From positions 1 to 6,268 of the forward strand of contig CAMBWJ010000119.1 of the NCBI GenBank assembly GCA_945871545.1: a stretch of DNA of 6,268 bases. Reading direction: 5' to 3'. This DNA is from an uncultured Clostridia bacterium. GTDB taxonomy: Bacteria > Bacillota_A > Clostridia > Christensenellales > Aristaeellaceae. The position numbers and the translations under genes were made by a program. Of this stretch, positions 1 through 5,564 are shown piece after piece. Under the pieces are notes generated by a model that saw only the letters and a list, made by a program, of their open reading frames with translations, searched no databases and was not told the DNA's origin. The stretch's first letter is position 1, and each line of letters begins with the position of its first letter.

Positions 1-66
1 TATACCACATTTTTTGCGTTTCATCAAATTCCGCACACAAATTCGGCGGATTTCATAGTAAGCATT

Positions 67-92
67 GGCCGAACGAAACGGCCGGGAGGAGG
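67..92 (+). promoter_or_regulatory. Leader hairpin and strong Shine-Dalgarno site of the Cys-rich gene
   Basis: A perfect 5-bp inverted repeat, GGCCG (67-71) and CGGCC (79-83) with a 7-nt loop, ends directly against the purine run GGGAGGAGG (84-92). AGGAGG lies 7 nt before the ATG at 100, which fixes the start of the Cys-rich gene. The hairpin is short and may only be chance; if it forms it would sit beside the ribosome site. No convincing sigma-A promoter was found in positions 1-66. Confidence 0.5.
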
Positions 93-99
93 AAGAAGT

Positions 100-432
100 A
101 TGTCGTGTGGCAAGATGCCCCTGTTCCCGCAGCCCTGCTGCGGGCAGAGCAGCCTGCGCGTGCCGCTCTTTGACGGCAAGAGATGCGATTGCGACTGCTG
201 GACGCCCACACTCGCCTGCGAGGACTGCCAGTGCGTGCGCATTCAGAACCCGGCCTGTCCGGGTGAGTTTGCGGATGTGGAGCTATGCGTGGACTGCAAC
301 GGCAATCTGAGCATCTGCGTGCGCAGATCCAACCGACCGCACTGCGATCATCCGCACGGGAACCATCCGCACTGCGACTGCGATCCCTGCGGAAGGAAGC
401 CCAGGCCGCATCCGGGTCCCTGGGTGAGATAG
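100..432 (+). CDS. Small Cys/His-rich protein, 110 aa, function unknown
   Basis: I do not recognise this family. The protein has 17 cysteines in 110 residues (3, 13, 14, 29, 31, 33, 40, 43, 45, 53, 63, 66, 73, 82, 92, 94, 97), several in CxC or CxxC spacing, and six histidines. The middle part (about 48-76) reads like a small folded unit with a CxxC (63-66). The tail (80-110) is a low-complexity His/Cys/Pro stretch with an imperfect repeat of PHCD (80-83 and 90-93), ending in a basic Pro-rich segment. No signal peptide or membrane segment is visible. The start is set by AGGAGG 7 nt upstream; the frame ends in TAG before a terminator, so it seems to be a single-gene unit. Such composition fits metal binding or a disulfide-crosslinked structural protein such as a spore-coat component, but this is inference. 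A chance open frame is unlikely given the ribosome site and the terminator. Confidence 0.8.
   Translation: MSCGKMPLFPQPCCGQSSLRVPLFDGKRCDCDCWTPTLACEDCQCVRIQNPACPGEFADVELCVDCNGNLSICVRRSNRPHCDHPHGNHPHCDCDPCGRKPRPHPGPWVR
337..377 (+). repeat. Imperfect 30-nt-spaced repeat in the His/Cys tail
   Basis: The 11-mer CCGCACTGCGA occurs at 337-347 and again at 367-377, and CATCCGCAC occurs at 349-357 and 364-372. The copies encode the repeated PHCD and HPH segments of the Cys-rich protein. This suggests the tail grew by short internal duplication. Confidence 0.6.
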
Positions 433-448
433 CGCGCTACACAAAGGA

Positions 449-473
449 AGGGACGCGCTTCTGTCGCGTCCCT
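449..473. other. Perfect 9-bp hairpin after the Cys-rich gene
   Basis: AGGGACGCG (449-457) and CGCGTCCCT (465-473) are exact inverted repeats around a 7-nt loop, 16 nt past the stop codon. No T-run follows on the + strand, so it is not a classical intrinsic terminator by itself. It may stabilise the 3' end of the message or act with the terminator at 501-540. Confidence 0.6.
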
Positions 474-500
474 CAGACCACTGACAAAGCCCGCAAACGC

Positions 501-540
501 AAAAATGCCGACCGAAATAATGTGATCGGTTGGCATTTTT
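501..540. terminator. Intrinsic terminator between convergent genes
   Basis: Positions 501-515 and 526-540 form a 15-bp stem around a 10-nt loop, with A5 at the 5' end and T5 at the 3' end. The only imperfection is G510 with T531. That is a G-U pair in + strand RNA but a C-A mismatch in - strand RNA, so it should work best for the Cys-rich gene. The flanking A and T runs allow it to terminate glpK transcripts as well; glpK ends 44 nt away. Confidence 0.88.
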
Positions 541-584
541 GCTTACTGTGTCTGCTGTGGCTACAATCCGCCGGTTCGTGCGGC

Positions 585-2078
585 TCAATCGTCCTCGCGT
601 GCCCAGCCCCGGCTGCACTCCACCGCCCGCGTCCACTGGCGGAGCAGGCGCTTGCGCTCGGCCTCGTCCATGTTCGGCTGGAACTCCCGATCCGGCTGGG
701 GCAGGATCTTCAGCTCCCGGTCGTTCCAGAGCCCCACCGCGCGCCCGGCCAGCATCGCCGCGCCCATGGCGGTGGTCTCGATGGTCTTGGGCCGCAGCAC
801 ATGCACGCCCAGGATGTCCGCCTGGAACTGCATCAGGAAATCGTTGGCGCTTGCGCCGCCGTCCACCCGCAGCACGGTGGATTTCATGCTGGAGTCGCTG
901 GACATGGCGTTGATCACGTCGGTGGACTGGTAGGCGATGGACTCCAGCGCGGCGCGCACCACATGGGCGCGGCCGGTGCCGCGGGTGAGGCCCACGATGG
1001 TGCCCCGGCTGTACATATCCCAGTAGGGCGCGCCCAGGCCGGTGAAGGCGGGCACGAAGTAGACGTTGCCGTTGTCCGGCGCGGATGCGGCCACGGCTGC
1101 GGTCTCGGCGGCGGAGGAGACCAGCTTCATCTCGTCCCGCAGCCACTGCACCACCGCGCCGCCCACGAACACGCTGCCCTCCAGGGCGTAGCGGGGCTTG
1201 CCGTCCAGCCGCCAGCCGATGGTGGTGATCAGGTTGTTCTGGGATTTGACGGGGGTGGAGCCGGTGTTCATCAGCACGAAGCAGCCGGTTCCGTATGTAT
1301 TTTTGCACATGCCCGGCGCGAAGCAGCCCTGGCCGAACAGCGCGGCGTGCTGGTCGCCCGCCAGCGCGGCGATGGGAATCTCCCGGCCCAGGATGCGCTT
1401 GTCCAGCATGCCAATCACCTGGGAGGAATCCACCACCTCGGGCAGCAGCTGGGCGGGGATGTTCATCATCCGCAGCAGCATCTCGTCCCACCTCTGCTCG
1501 TAGATGTTGTAGAGCATGGTGCGGGCGGCGTTGGTGGCGTCCGTCACGTGCACATGGTTCGCCGTCAGGTTCCAGGCGAGGAAGCTGTCCACGGTGCCGA
1601 AGCACAGCTCACCCTTTTCCGCCCGGGCGCGCGCGTCCGGGATTGCGTCCAGCATCCACTGGAGCTTGGTGCCGGAGAAGTAGGCGTCGGGGATCAGGCC
1701 GGTGCGGTCGCGCAGCATGTTGCCCAGGCCGTCGCTCTTCAGGCGCTCCACCAGCGGCGCGGTGCGGCGGCACTGCCACACGATGGCGTTGCCCAGCGCC
1801 TTGCCGGTGGCGCGCTCCCACAGAAGCGTGGTTTCGCGCTGGTTGGCGATGCCGATGGCGGCGATGTCGCGCACCTCCACGCCGGACTTCTCCACCGCCA
1901 TCTTCAGCGCGCGCAGCTGGCTGTCCAGGATGTCCTGGGGGCGGTGCTCCACCCAGCCCGGCTTGGGGTAGATCTGCTGAAACTCCACGTTCTGGGACGC
2001 GATCACGTTGGCGCTCTGGTCGAATACGACGGCGCGGGAGCTGGTGGTTCCCTGATCCAATGCGACGATGTATTTCAT
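585..2078 (-). CDS. glpK: Glycerol kinase
   Basis: This cytoplasmic FGGY-family kinase converts glycerol and ATP to glycerol-3-phosphate. At 497 aa it has the usual family length. The N-terminal phosphate-binding loop DQGTTSSRA is at residues 8-16. Residues matching the known glycerol pocket are visible: R81-E82, W101, Y133 and F267. The catalytic Asp is D242 in AGDQHAALFGQ (240-250). The second nucleotide-binding part includes YGTG (262-265), GLGAPYWD (347-354) and VDGGASANDF (405-413). The start at 2078 is chosen because GGAGGTC (2084-2090) lies just upstream and the protein then begins MKYIVALDQG, as in homologues; an in-frame ATG 45 nt further out would place the start inside a terminator hairpin. 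No glycerol facilitator or glycerol-3-phosphate dehydrogenase gene lies beside it. At the position where Enterococcus and Bacillus enzymes carry the HPr-phosphorylated His, this protein seems to have R228. Confidence 0.97.
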   Translation of the reverse strand: MKYIVALDQGTTSSRAVVFDQSANVIASQNVEFQQIYPKPGWVEHRPQDILDSQLRALKMAVEKSGVEVRDIAAIGIANQRETTLLWERATGKALGNAIVWQCRRTAPLVERLKSDGLGNMLRDRTGLIPDAYFSGTKLQWMLDAIPDARARAEKGELCFGTVDSFLAWNLTANHVHVTDATNAARTMLYNIYEQRWDEMLLRMMNIPAQLLPEVVDSSQVIGMLDKRILGREIPIAALAGDQHAALFGQGCFAPGMCKNTYGTGCFVLMNTGSTPVKSQNNLITTIGWRLDGKPRYALEGSVFVGGAVVQWLRDEMKLVSSAAETAAVAASAPDNGNVYFVPAFTGLGAPYWDMYSRGTIVGLTRGTGRAHVVRAALESIAYQSTDVINAMSSDSSMKSTVLRVDGGASANDFLMQFQADILGVHVLRPKTIETTAMGAAMLAGRAVGLWNDRELKILPQPDREFQPNMDEAERKRLLRQWTRAVECSRGWAREDD

Positions 2079-2083
2079 GCTTT

Positions 2084-2090
2084 GACCTCC
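2084..2090 (-). promoter_or_regulatory. Ribosome binding site of glpK
   Basis: The - strand reads GGAGGTC, 5 nt before the ATG at 2078. It decides against the longer in-frame start at 2123, which has no such site. Confidence 0.85.
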
Positions 2091-2110
2091 GTATTCAGAT
2101 TGAGGTACAG

Positions 2111-2158
2111 AAAAATCCGGCATCGATGGCGGACGAATTCCGCGCTCCGGTGCCGGAT
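2111..2158 (-). terminator. Intrinsic terminator or attenuator between the acidic gene and glpK
   Basis: In - strand orientation ATCCGGCA (2158-2151) pairs exactly with TGCCGGAT (2122-2115) and is followed by four more T residues (2114-2111). An inner 5-bp stem, GCGGA and TCCGC, occupies 2129-2143. It ends only about 20 nt before the glpK ribosome site and lies 37 nt past the stop of the upstream gene. It could end the upstream transcript, or act as a leader attenuator for glpK, since no promoter was recognised between it and glpK. Confidence 0.75.
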
Positions 2159-2163
2159 CGTTT

Positions 2164-2180
2164 CGACCGGGAACCGGTCG
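2164..2180. other. 7-bp perfect hairpin beside the terminator
   Basis: CGACCGG (2164-2170) and CCGGTCG (2174-2180) are exact inverted repeats around GAA. No T-run follows. It stands just upstream, on the - strand, of the 2111-2158 terminator, giving two tandem hairpins in the 117-bp gap between the acidic gene and glpK. Confidence 0.55.
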
Positions 2181-2195
2181 GGACAGGTTTGTAAA

Positions 2196-4187
2196 TCAGC
2201 CGATGGTTGCGGCTTCCGCGGTTGCGCCGTCCGCAGCGCCGGTCTGACCGGGGGCGTCCTGGGAGAGGTCGGGCAGCACGGAGGAGGCGCTCACGTCGCT
2301 CACGTCGCTCACGTCGATGGGCTCGATGGTGGCGACGGGTTCAGGCGTGGCTTCGGGCTCCTGATAGGTCTCCAGGGTCTGGCGGGCGATGTAGCCCGGA
2401 AACATGAAGTGGAAGGCCTTGGAATCGCCGAACTTGTCGTTGAGCGTGTCCACAACGCCGTTGAAGGCGGGCACGAAGTTCAGCACGATCACCACGACCA
2501 GCAGGAAGATGATGATGCCTAGGATGGACTTCAGCACGCCGACCACATGATGGCCGAAGGAGCGGTGCTCGTCCTCGTCCTCATCATATTCGTCTTCGTC
2601 GTCCTCATCCTCGTCTTCGTCATTGTCGTCGTACTCATCGTACTCGTCGTCGTCGTAATCGTCCTCGTCCTCGTCGTCCTCATCGTCGTCGTAATCGTCT
2701 TCGTCATCCTCGTCGTCTTCGTCCTCGTCATCGACGCTCTTGCGGCGACCGAACAGACCGCGGCGGGCGGGACGCTCGTCTTCCTCCTCGTCCTCGTCAT
2801 CCTCGTCGTAGTCGTCCTCATCGTCATCGTCGTAATCGTCGTCCTCGTCCTCTTCTTCGTCCTTGTACTTGCGGGACTTCTTTCTGCCGAAGAGACCGCG
2901 GCGGGGCTTTTTGACCTCTTCCTCTTCCTCCTCGTCGTCCTCCTCGTCATCGTCCAGATCGAAGAGCTTTTCATCGCTGGCCGGTGCGACGTCGCGCATG
3001 GACACGGGCTTGAACTCCCGGGTGGGCTCCTCCACGATCTCCTCGCGAAGCTCCTGCGCGGCGGGCTTTTCTTCAAAGACGGAGGGAACAGCCTCCTGCA
3101 CGGGCGCGCTCTCCTGCACGGGAGCGGCCTCCGGGGCGGGCGCGGCTGCCGCAGCCTTCGCGGCCTCCTCTGCGGCGAGGCGCATCGCGCGCTCCCTGCG
3201 CTCGCGGCGGGACATGCCGCTGGTCTCAAGCTCCGCCGCCATCTGCTCCTGCAGGGCGTCGATCGTCGGCTTGTTCATATCATCCATTTCCACTTGTCCT
3301 CCTTCGATGTCGCGGGGAATCCGCCGTGCCGGTTCGGGGCGTGCCGCCGGAATTTCGTTCAGCTCAGGCGCGTCCTCGTCGTCAAAATCGAGTCCGGCTT
3401 CGTCCTCGTCTTCGTCCGCCTCCTCGTCCTCCTCGTCCACGCGGGTGACGAACAGGTGCAGGAACTTCTTGAATCCGCCCTTGGGGGCGTCATCCTCAAG
3501 CTCCCCGTCCTCAAACTCCTCATCGTCGAATTCTTCATCATCGAATCCATCGTCGAAGCCGACGCTGTCCCTCGCGGGCGCGCTGCGCAGGGGCTGTCCG
3601 TCCACCTCCACGCCGTCGATGTCCTCGGCTTCGCCGCCCAGATCGTCAAATTCGGCCTCGTCGAAGTCCGGCTCCGGGCGCTTCCGGCCAAAGATGCGCT
3701 TCGCGGGCGCTTCCTCCGCAGGCTCTCCATCCTCGTCGGGCGCTTCCTCCAGATCGATCTCCTCGTCGGCAAGCTTCGCGCTCCGGCGCGCGGAGATGCT
3801 GTCCTTCACGCCGTGGAAGAAGCGAATGAAGGAATCAAAGGGGTTCGGATTCTCATATTCCTCTTCCGGGTACTCCGCTTCGTCATCCGCAGGGATCTCC
3901 TCGTCCATCGCCGCGGAATCGTCAAATTCCTCCTCGGGGACGAACTCCTCTGCGGGTCGGGCGCGATCCTCCCTGTGCGGGGGCTTGGGCGCATCGGCCT
4001 GCTCCGCCGGGCGCTGCGCCGTCTCGACCGGCTCAGCGGGGGTGGGTTCAACCGGCCTGGCCGCCTCCGCCGGCTTCGCAGCCTCCGTCGGCTGTGCCGG
4101 CTTGCGCGCGCGGGACTTGTACTGCTCGTGTCTGCGACGGAGCTCGTAGTAATCCAGTTCCGGGCCGTTGTCTCGGGTATTGCTCAT
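2196..4187 (-). CDS. Extremely acidic, mostly disordered single-pass membrane protein, 663 aa
   Basis: I do not recognise this family. In order: a short charged N-terminus with YYELRRRHEQYKSRARK (13-29); a Pro/Ala/Glu linker (30-80); acidic stretches broken by amphipathic patches FDSFIRFFHGVKDSI (117-131) and FKKFLHLFVTR (239-249); a likely helix rich in Arg and Ala (305-347); then huge Asp/Glu blocks, with 26 of 30 residues acidic at 441-470 and 49 of 56 at 485-540. One membrane segment follows (about 548-571) and then a 92-residue tail. Basic motifs recur: KRIFGRKR (163-170), RRGLFGRKKS (429-438) and RRGLFGRRKS (475-484). Such a layout suggests about 547 cytoplasmic residues anchored by a C-terminal membrane helix, but topology is inferred. 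The start at 4187 is chosen for GAGGCGG 7 nt upstream; longer frames would cross the promoter. It has a consensus promoter at 4243-4271. A scaffold or polyelectrolyte role is possible but unproven. Confidence 0.88.
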   Translation of the reverse strand: MSNTRDNGPELDYYELRRRHEQYKSRARKPAQPTEAAKPAEAARPVEPTPAEPVETAQRPAEQADAPKPPHREDRARPAEEFVPEEEFDDSAAMDEEIPADDEAEYPEEEYENPNPFDSFIRFFHGVKDSISARRSAKLADEEIDLEEAPDEDGEPAEEAPAKRIFGRKRPEPDFDEAEFDDLGGEAEDIDGVEVDGQPLRSAPARDSVGFDDGFDDEEFDDEEFEDGELEDDAPKGGFKKFLHLFVTRVDEEDEEADEDEDEAGLDFDDEDAPELNEIPAARPEPARRIPRDIEGGQVEMDDMNKPTIDALQEQMAAELETSGMSRRERRERAMRLAAEEAAKAAAAAPAPEAAPVQESAPVQEAVPSVFEEKPAAQELREEIVEEPTREFKPVSMRDVAPASDEKLFDLDDDEEDDEEEEEEVKKPRRGLFGRKKSRKYKDEEEDEDDDYDDDDEDDYDEDDEDEEEDERPARRGLFGRRKSVDDEDEDDEDDEDDYDDDEDDEDEDDYDDDEYDEYDDNDEDEDEDDEDEYDEDEDEHRSFGHHVVGVLKSILGIIIFLLVVVIVLNFVPAFNGVVDTLNDKFGDSKAFHFMFPGYIARQTLETYQEPEATPEPVATIEPIDVSDVSDVSASSVLPDLSQDAPGQTGAADGATAEAATIG
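2289..2315 (-). repeat. Three exact 9-nt tandem repeats
   Basis: GACGTGAGC (- strand) is repeated three times without change and encodes three copies of Asp-Val-Ser in the tail of the acidic protein (about residues 625-633). Exact repetition suggests recent slippage; copy number may vary between strains. Confidence 0.85.
2568..2867 (-). repeat. Low-complexity GAN/GAC codon tracts encoding the Asp/Glu blocks
   Basis: Two long tracts, 2568-2735 and 2778-2867, consist almost only of GAC, GAT, GAG and GAA codons on the - strand with occasional TAC. They encode residues 485-540 and 441-470 of the acidic protein. The mixed use of synonymous codons argues that selection keeps the acidic composition, rather than one simple microsatellite having expanded. 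Confidence 0.85.
2736..2903 (-). repeat. Duplicated basic motif RRGLFGRKKS plus acidic tail
   Basis: RRGLFGRKKS is encoded at 2874-2903 and RRGLFGRRKS at 2736-2765, each followed at once or within a few residues by an Asp/Glu block. The DNA of the two copies is nearly the same over the RRGLFG part, which points to internal duplication of a basic-motif-plus-acidic-block unit. A more distant copy, KRIFGRKR, lies at residues 163-170. Confidence 0.7.
3285..3302 (-). promoter_or_regulatory. Possible internal ribosome site and start in the acidic gene
   Basis: The - strand has GGAGG (3302-3298) 10 nt before an in-frame ATG (3287, residue M301); an in-frame GTG lies 4 nt after GGAGG. The protein from here begins MDDMNKPTIDALQ and would be 363 aa, keeping the helix, both GLFGRKK motifs, the acidic blocks and the membrane segment. 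It may be chance, since GGAGG here encodes Glu-Gly-Gly in frame. Confidence 0.35.
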
Positions 4188-4224
4188 AGCGTAACCGCCT
4201 CTCATTGTACCAAACGAATGCGTG

Positions 4225-4236
4225 GTATATCTATAC
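4225..4236. promoter_or_regulatory. Inverted repeat at the predicted transcription start, possible operator
   Basis: GTATA (4225-4229) and TATAC (4232-4236) are exact inverted repeats with 2 nt between. The expected start of the acidic-gene transcript, about 7 nt past its -10 box, falls near 4236, so a protein bound here could block it. The regulator is unknown; short AT-rich palindromes also occur by chance. Confidence 0.4.
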
Positions 4237-4242
4237 GTTTCT

Positions 4243-4271
4243 ATTATACCAAGATTCCGATTTTCTGACAA
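4243..4271 (-). promoter_or_regulatory. Sigma-A promoter of the acidic membrane protein gene
   Basis: On the - strand TTGTCA (4271-4266) and TATAAT (4248-4243) are separated by exactly 17 nt, a nearly perfect housekeeping promoter. Transcription would start near 4236, giving a leader of about 50 nt before the ATG at 4187. Confidence 0.9.
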
Positions 4272-4290
4272 GGGCAACGTGGAATATAAC
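4262..4290 (+). promoter_or_regulatory. Weak candidate promoter for the Arg-rich gene
   Basis: TATAAC (4285-4290) matches a -10 box at five of six positions; the -35 at 17-nt spacing, TTTCTG (4262-4267), is poor. It overlaps the divergent promoter at 4243-4271, so the two would compete. The leader to the ATG at 4380 would be about 80 nt and includes the 10-bp palindrome TTTCATGAAA (4338-4347). Confidence 0.3.
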
Positions 4291-4379
4291 CCAAAATATT
4301 TACTTCGGGGTCGGAAAACGCACGATGCAGTCACGATTTTCATGAAATTGCAGCGAAATTGTGGAGGGAGAGGAAGAAT

Positions 4380-4577
4380 ATGGCGTATCCCACGGAACTG
4401 ATCCGCCGCGCCCGGGAGAACAGGCGCATGCGGAGGCCGATTGCGCGCAGCGAGGCCCAGGAGCAAGGCGTGGAGCGCGCAAATTCGGAGCGCGCGCCCT
4501 GGCAGAGCCGCCACGGCAATTACGACCGGCTGATGCGCAGCCACGACCGCCTGCATCCCCGGCATCTGGACGGGTAA
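4380..4577 (+). CDS. Small Arg-rich, Lys-free protein, 65 aa
   Basis: I do not recognise it. The 65 residues contain 15 Arg, no Lys, 4 His and 9 acidic residues, so it is strongly basic. The Arg clusters lie mainly in the first third (RRAR at 9-12, RR at 15-16 and 18-19), which could form an amphipathic or nucleic-acid-binding helix; the rest is Ser/Asn/His-rich and likely flexible. There is no signal peptide, membrane segment or Cys. The start is set by GGAGGGAGAGGA (4363-4374) 5 nt before the ATG; a frame beginning at 4359 would have no ribosome site. The next gene begins 46 nt after the stop with no terminator between, so the two are probably co-transcribed. The exclusive use of Arg may partly reflect high GC. 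Partners could be nucleic acid or an acidic protein such as the divergent gene product; neither is shown. Confidence 0.75.
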   Translation: MAYPTELIRRARENRRMRRPIARSEAQEQGVERANSERAPWQSRHGNYDRLMRSHDRLHPRHLDG

Positions 4578-4623
4578 AGCGCGGCGCGCGCGCATAGAAT
4601 AGACCCAAAGGGAGGGTTGCATC

Positions 4624-5508
4624 ATGATGCGAAACGACTACCGCCGCGCGCTGATCCTGCTGCGCAGCAATGCGGCGGGCTATTCTGGCCACGTGCGGCT
4701 GGAGCGCAGGACGCTGATGGGCAGCATGTACTTCGTGGTTCAGGCGCCGGAGGCGGCGGATGATCTGCGCGCGGCGCTGGTGGGTCGCGACCGCAGCGGC
4801 TACTTCGCCTGCGCGCTGGGTCAGTTCAAGCGGGACAGCCGGGGTCAGGCGGTGCTGAGCCACAGCTTCGATCCGCGCAAGCTGTGCGGACGGGAACTGG
4901 AGCAGTATCAGCTGGTGGCGGTGGTGCGCGGGGACTGCGAGATCGTGCTCTCCGGCAACGTGTCCGGCAGCGCGGAGCTGAACTGGGCGCAGGTACGCGC
5001 GGCGGTTTGCGCGCTCTACGGCGCGCCGGAGGAGGCCGGGGAGACTGCGGCGGAGGAAGAAGCGGAGGAGCCCTGTGCGGAGGAGCCTCTTCCAGAGACC
5101 GAGGCGGAGGAACCTGAAGCGGAGGAGGGGGAGGCCGCGGAGGACGGCGAAGCGGTGGAACCTGCGGCGCAGACTGCGCTTGCAGTTCTGGGGGCGGACC
5201 TGAGCCTTCCCTGGCCGGAGGAGATATCGGCGCTGCGAACGCTGTTCGAGGCGCAGCACGCGTTGATGGACGCGCCGGATGACGGCTTCACCTACGTCAC
5301 CGCGCCCATGCCCGAGGGCTGCGGCTATGCGGCATGCCTGGCGGGCGTGCGGTGCGAGGCTGGCGCGCCGGTGGCCGTAAGATACGCCCTGCCGTCGGCC
5401 TGGGAGACGGAGCCGCCCGCAGGTCTGGAGGACGCTGGCTGGGTGGGGGACAACAATTCCGGCTGGTGGGTCACGCACATCGACCTGCATGGCGGCGGCG
5501 CTATGTAA
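4624..5508 (+). CDS. Two-domain protein with Glu/Ala-rich linker, 294 aa, function unknown
   Basis: I cannot assign a family with confidence. Residues about 4-133 look like a compact, beta-rich domain (RRALILLR at 7-14, GYSGHVRLE at 19-27, YFVVQ at 36-40, YQLVAVV at 95-101). A low-complexity acidic linker follows (about 135-180, mostly Glu and Ala). A second domain (about 190-290) begins LPWPEEISALRTLFE and carries GFTYVTAPMPEGCGY (221-235), PVAVRYALPSAW (249-260) and GDNNSGWWVTHIDLHGG near the end. Conserved-looking aromatic and Gly residues suggest a folded unit. There is no signal peptide or membrane helix, so it is probably cytoplasmic. The start is ATG 4624, with GGAGGG (4611-4616) 7 nt upstream; a second ATG follows directly and may also serve. 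It lies 46 nt after the Arg-rich gene, likely in one operon. No clear terminator follows; glyS has its own promoter. Confidence 0.88.
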   Translation: MMRNDYRRALILLRSNAAGYSGHVRLERRTLMGSMYFVVQAPEAADDLRAALVGRDRSGYFACALGQFKRDSRGQAVLSHSFDPRKLCGRELEQYQLVAVVRGDCEIVLSGNVSGSAELNWAQVRAAVCALYGAPEEAGETAAEEEAEEPCAEEPLPETEAEEPEAEEGEAAEDGEAVEPAAQTALAVLGADLSLPWPEEISALRTLFEAQHALMDAPDDGFTYVTAPMPEGCGYAACLAGVRCEAGAPVAVRYALPSAWETEPPAGLEDAGWVGDNNSGWWVTHIDLHGGGAM

Positions 5509-5564
5509 ATTGGAAGTCCGGCCTGCCATCGCGCGCCCGTTTTGCAGGAATTAACACACGCCGC

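Noticed and set aside
2079..2123. N-terminal extension of GlpK by 15 residues
   Set aside because: Its ATG lies within the terminator stem, and GGAGGTC with MKYIVALDQG supports 2078.
285..2522. 745-codon + strand open frame spanning the Cys-rich gene and glpK
   Set aside because: It lies antisense to glpK, which is certain, has no ribosome site, and crosses a terminator. High GC makes long shadow frames common.
2568..2867. Low-complexity TCN-rich tract as a CRISPR array or microsatellite
   Set aside because: There are no regular repeat and spacer units; the tract is explained by varied Asp and Glu codons in a coding frame.
2547..4268. Long + strand open frame (573 codons) with Val/Leu/Ile-rich sequence opposite the acidic gene
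   Set aside because: It is the antisense of GAN codons, which read as Val, Leu, Phe and Ile in this frame and look like membrane helices. It has no ribosome site, and the - strand gene has a promoter, ribosome site and plausible layout.
4188..4625. N-terminal extension of the acidic protein up to 4625
   Set aside because: It would cross the consensus promoter at 4243-4271 and overlap the Arg-rich gene on the opposite strand; the ribosome site supports 4187.
4300..5529. 409-codon - strand open frame opposite the Arg-rich and 294-aa genes
   Set aside because: There is no ribosome site, the composition is a shadow of the + strand codons, and both + strand genes have strong ribosome sites.
5509..5562. 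CCTGC and GCAGG inverted repeat after the 294-aa gene as a terminator
   Set aside because: The stem is short, the loop long and no T-run follows, so it is not convincing.
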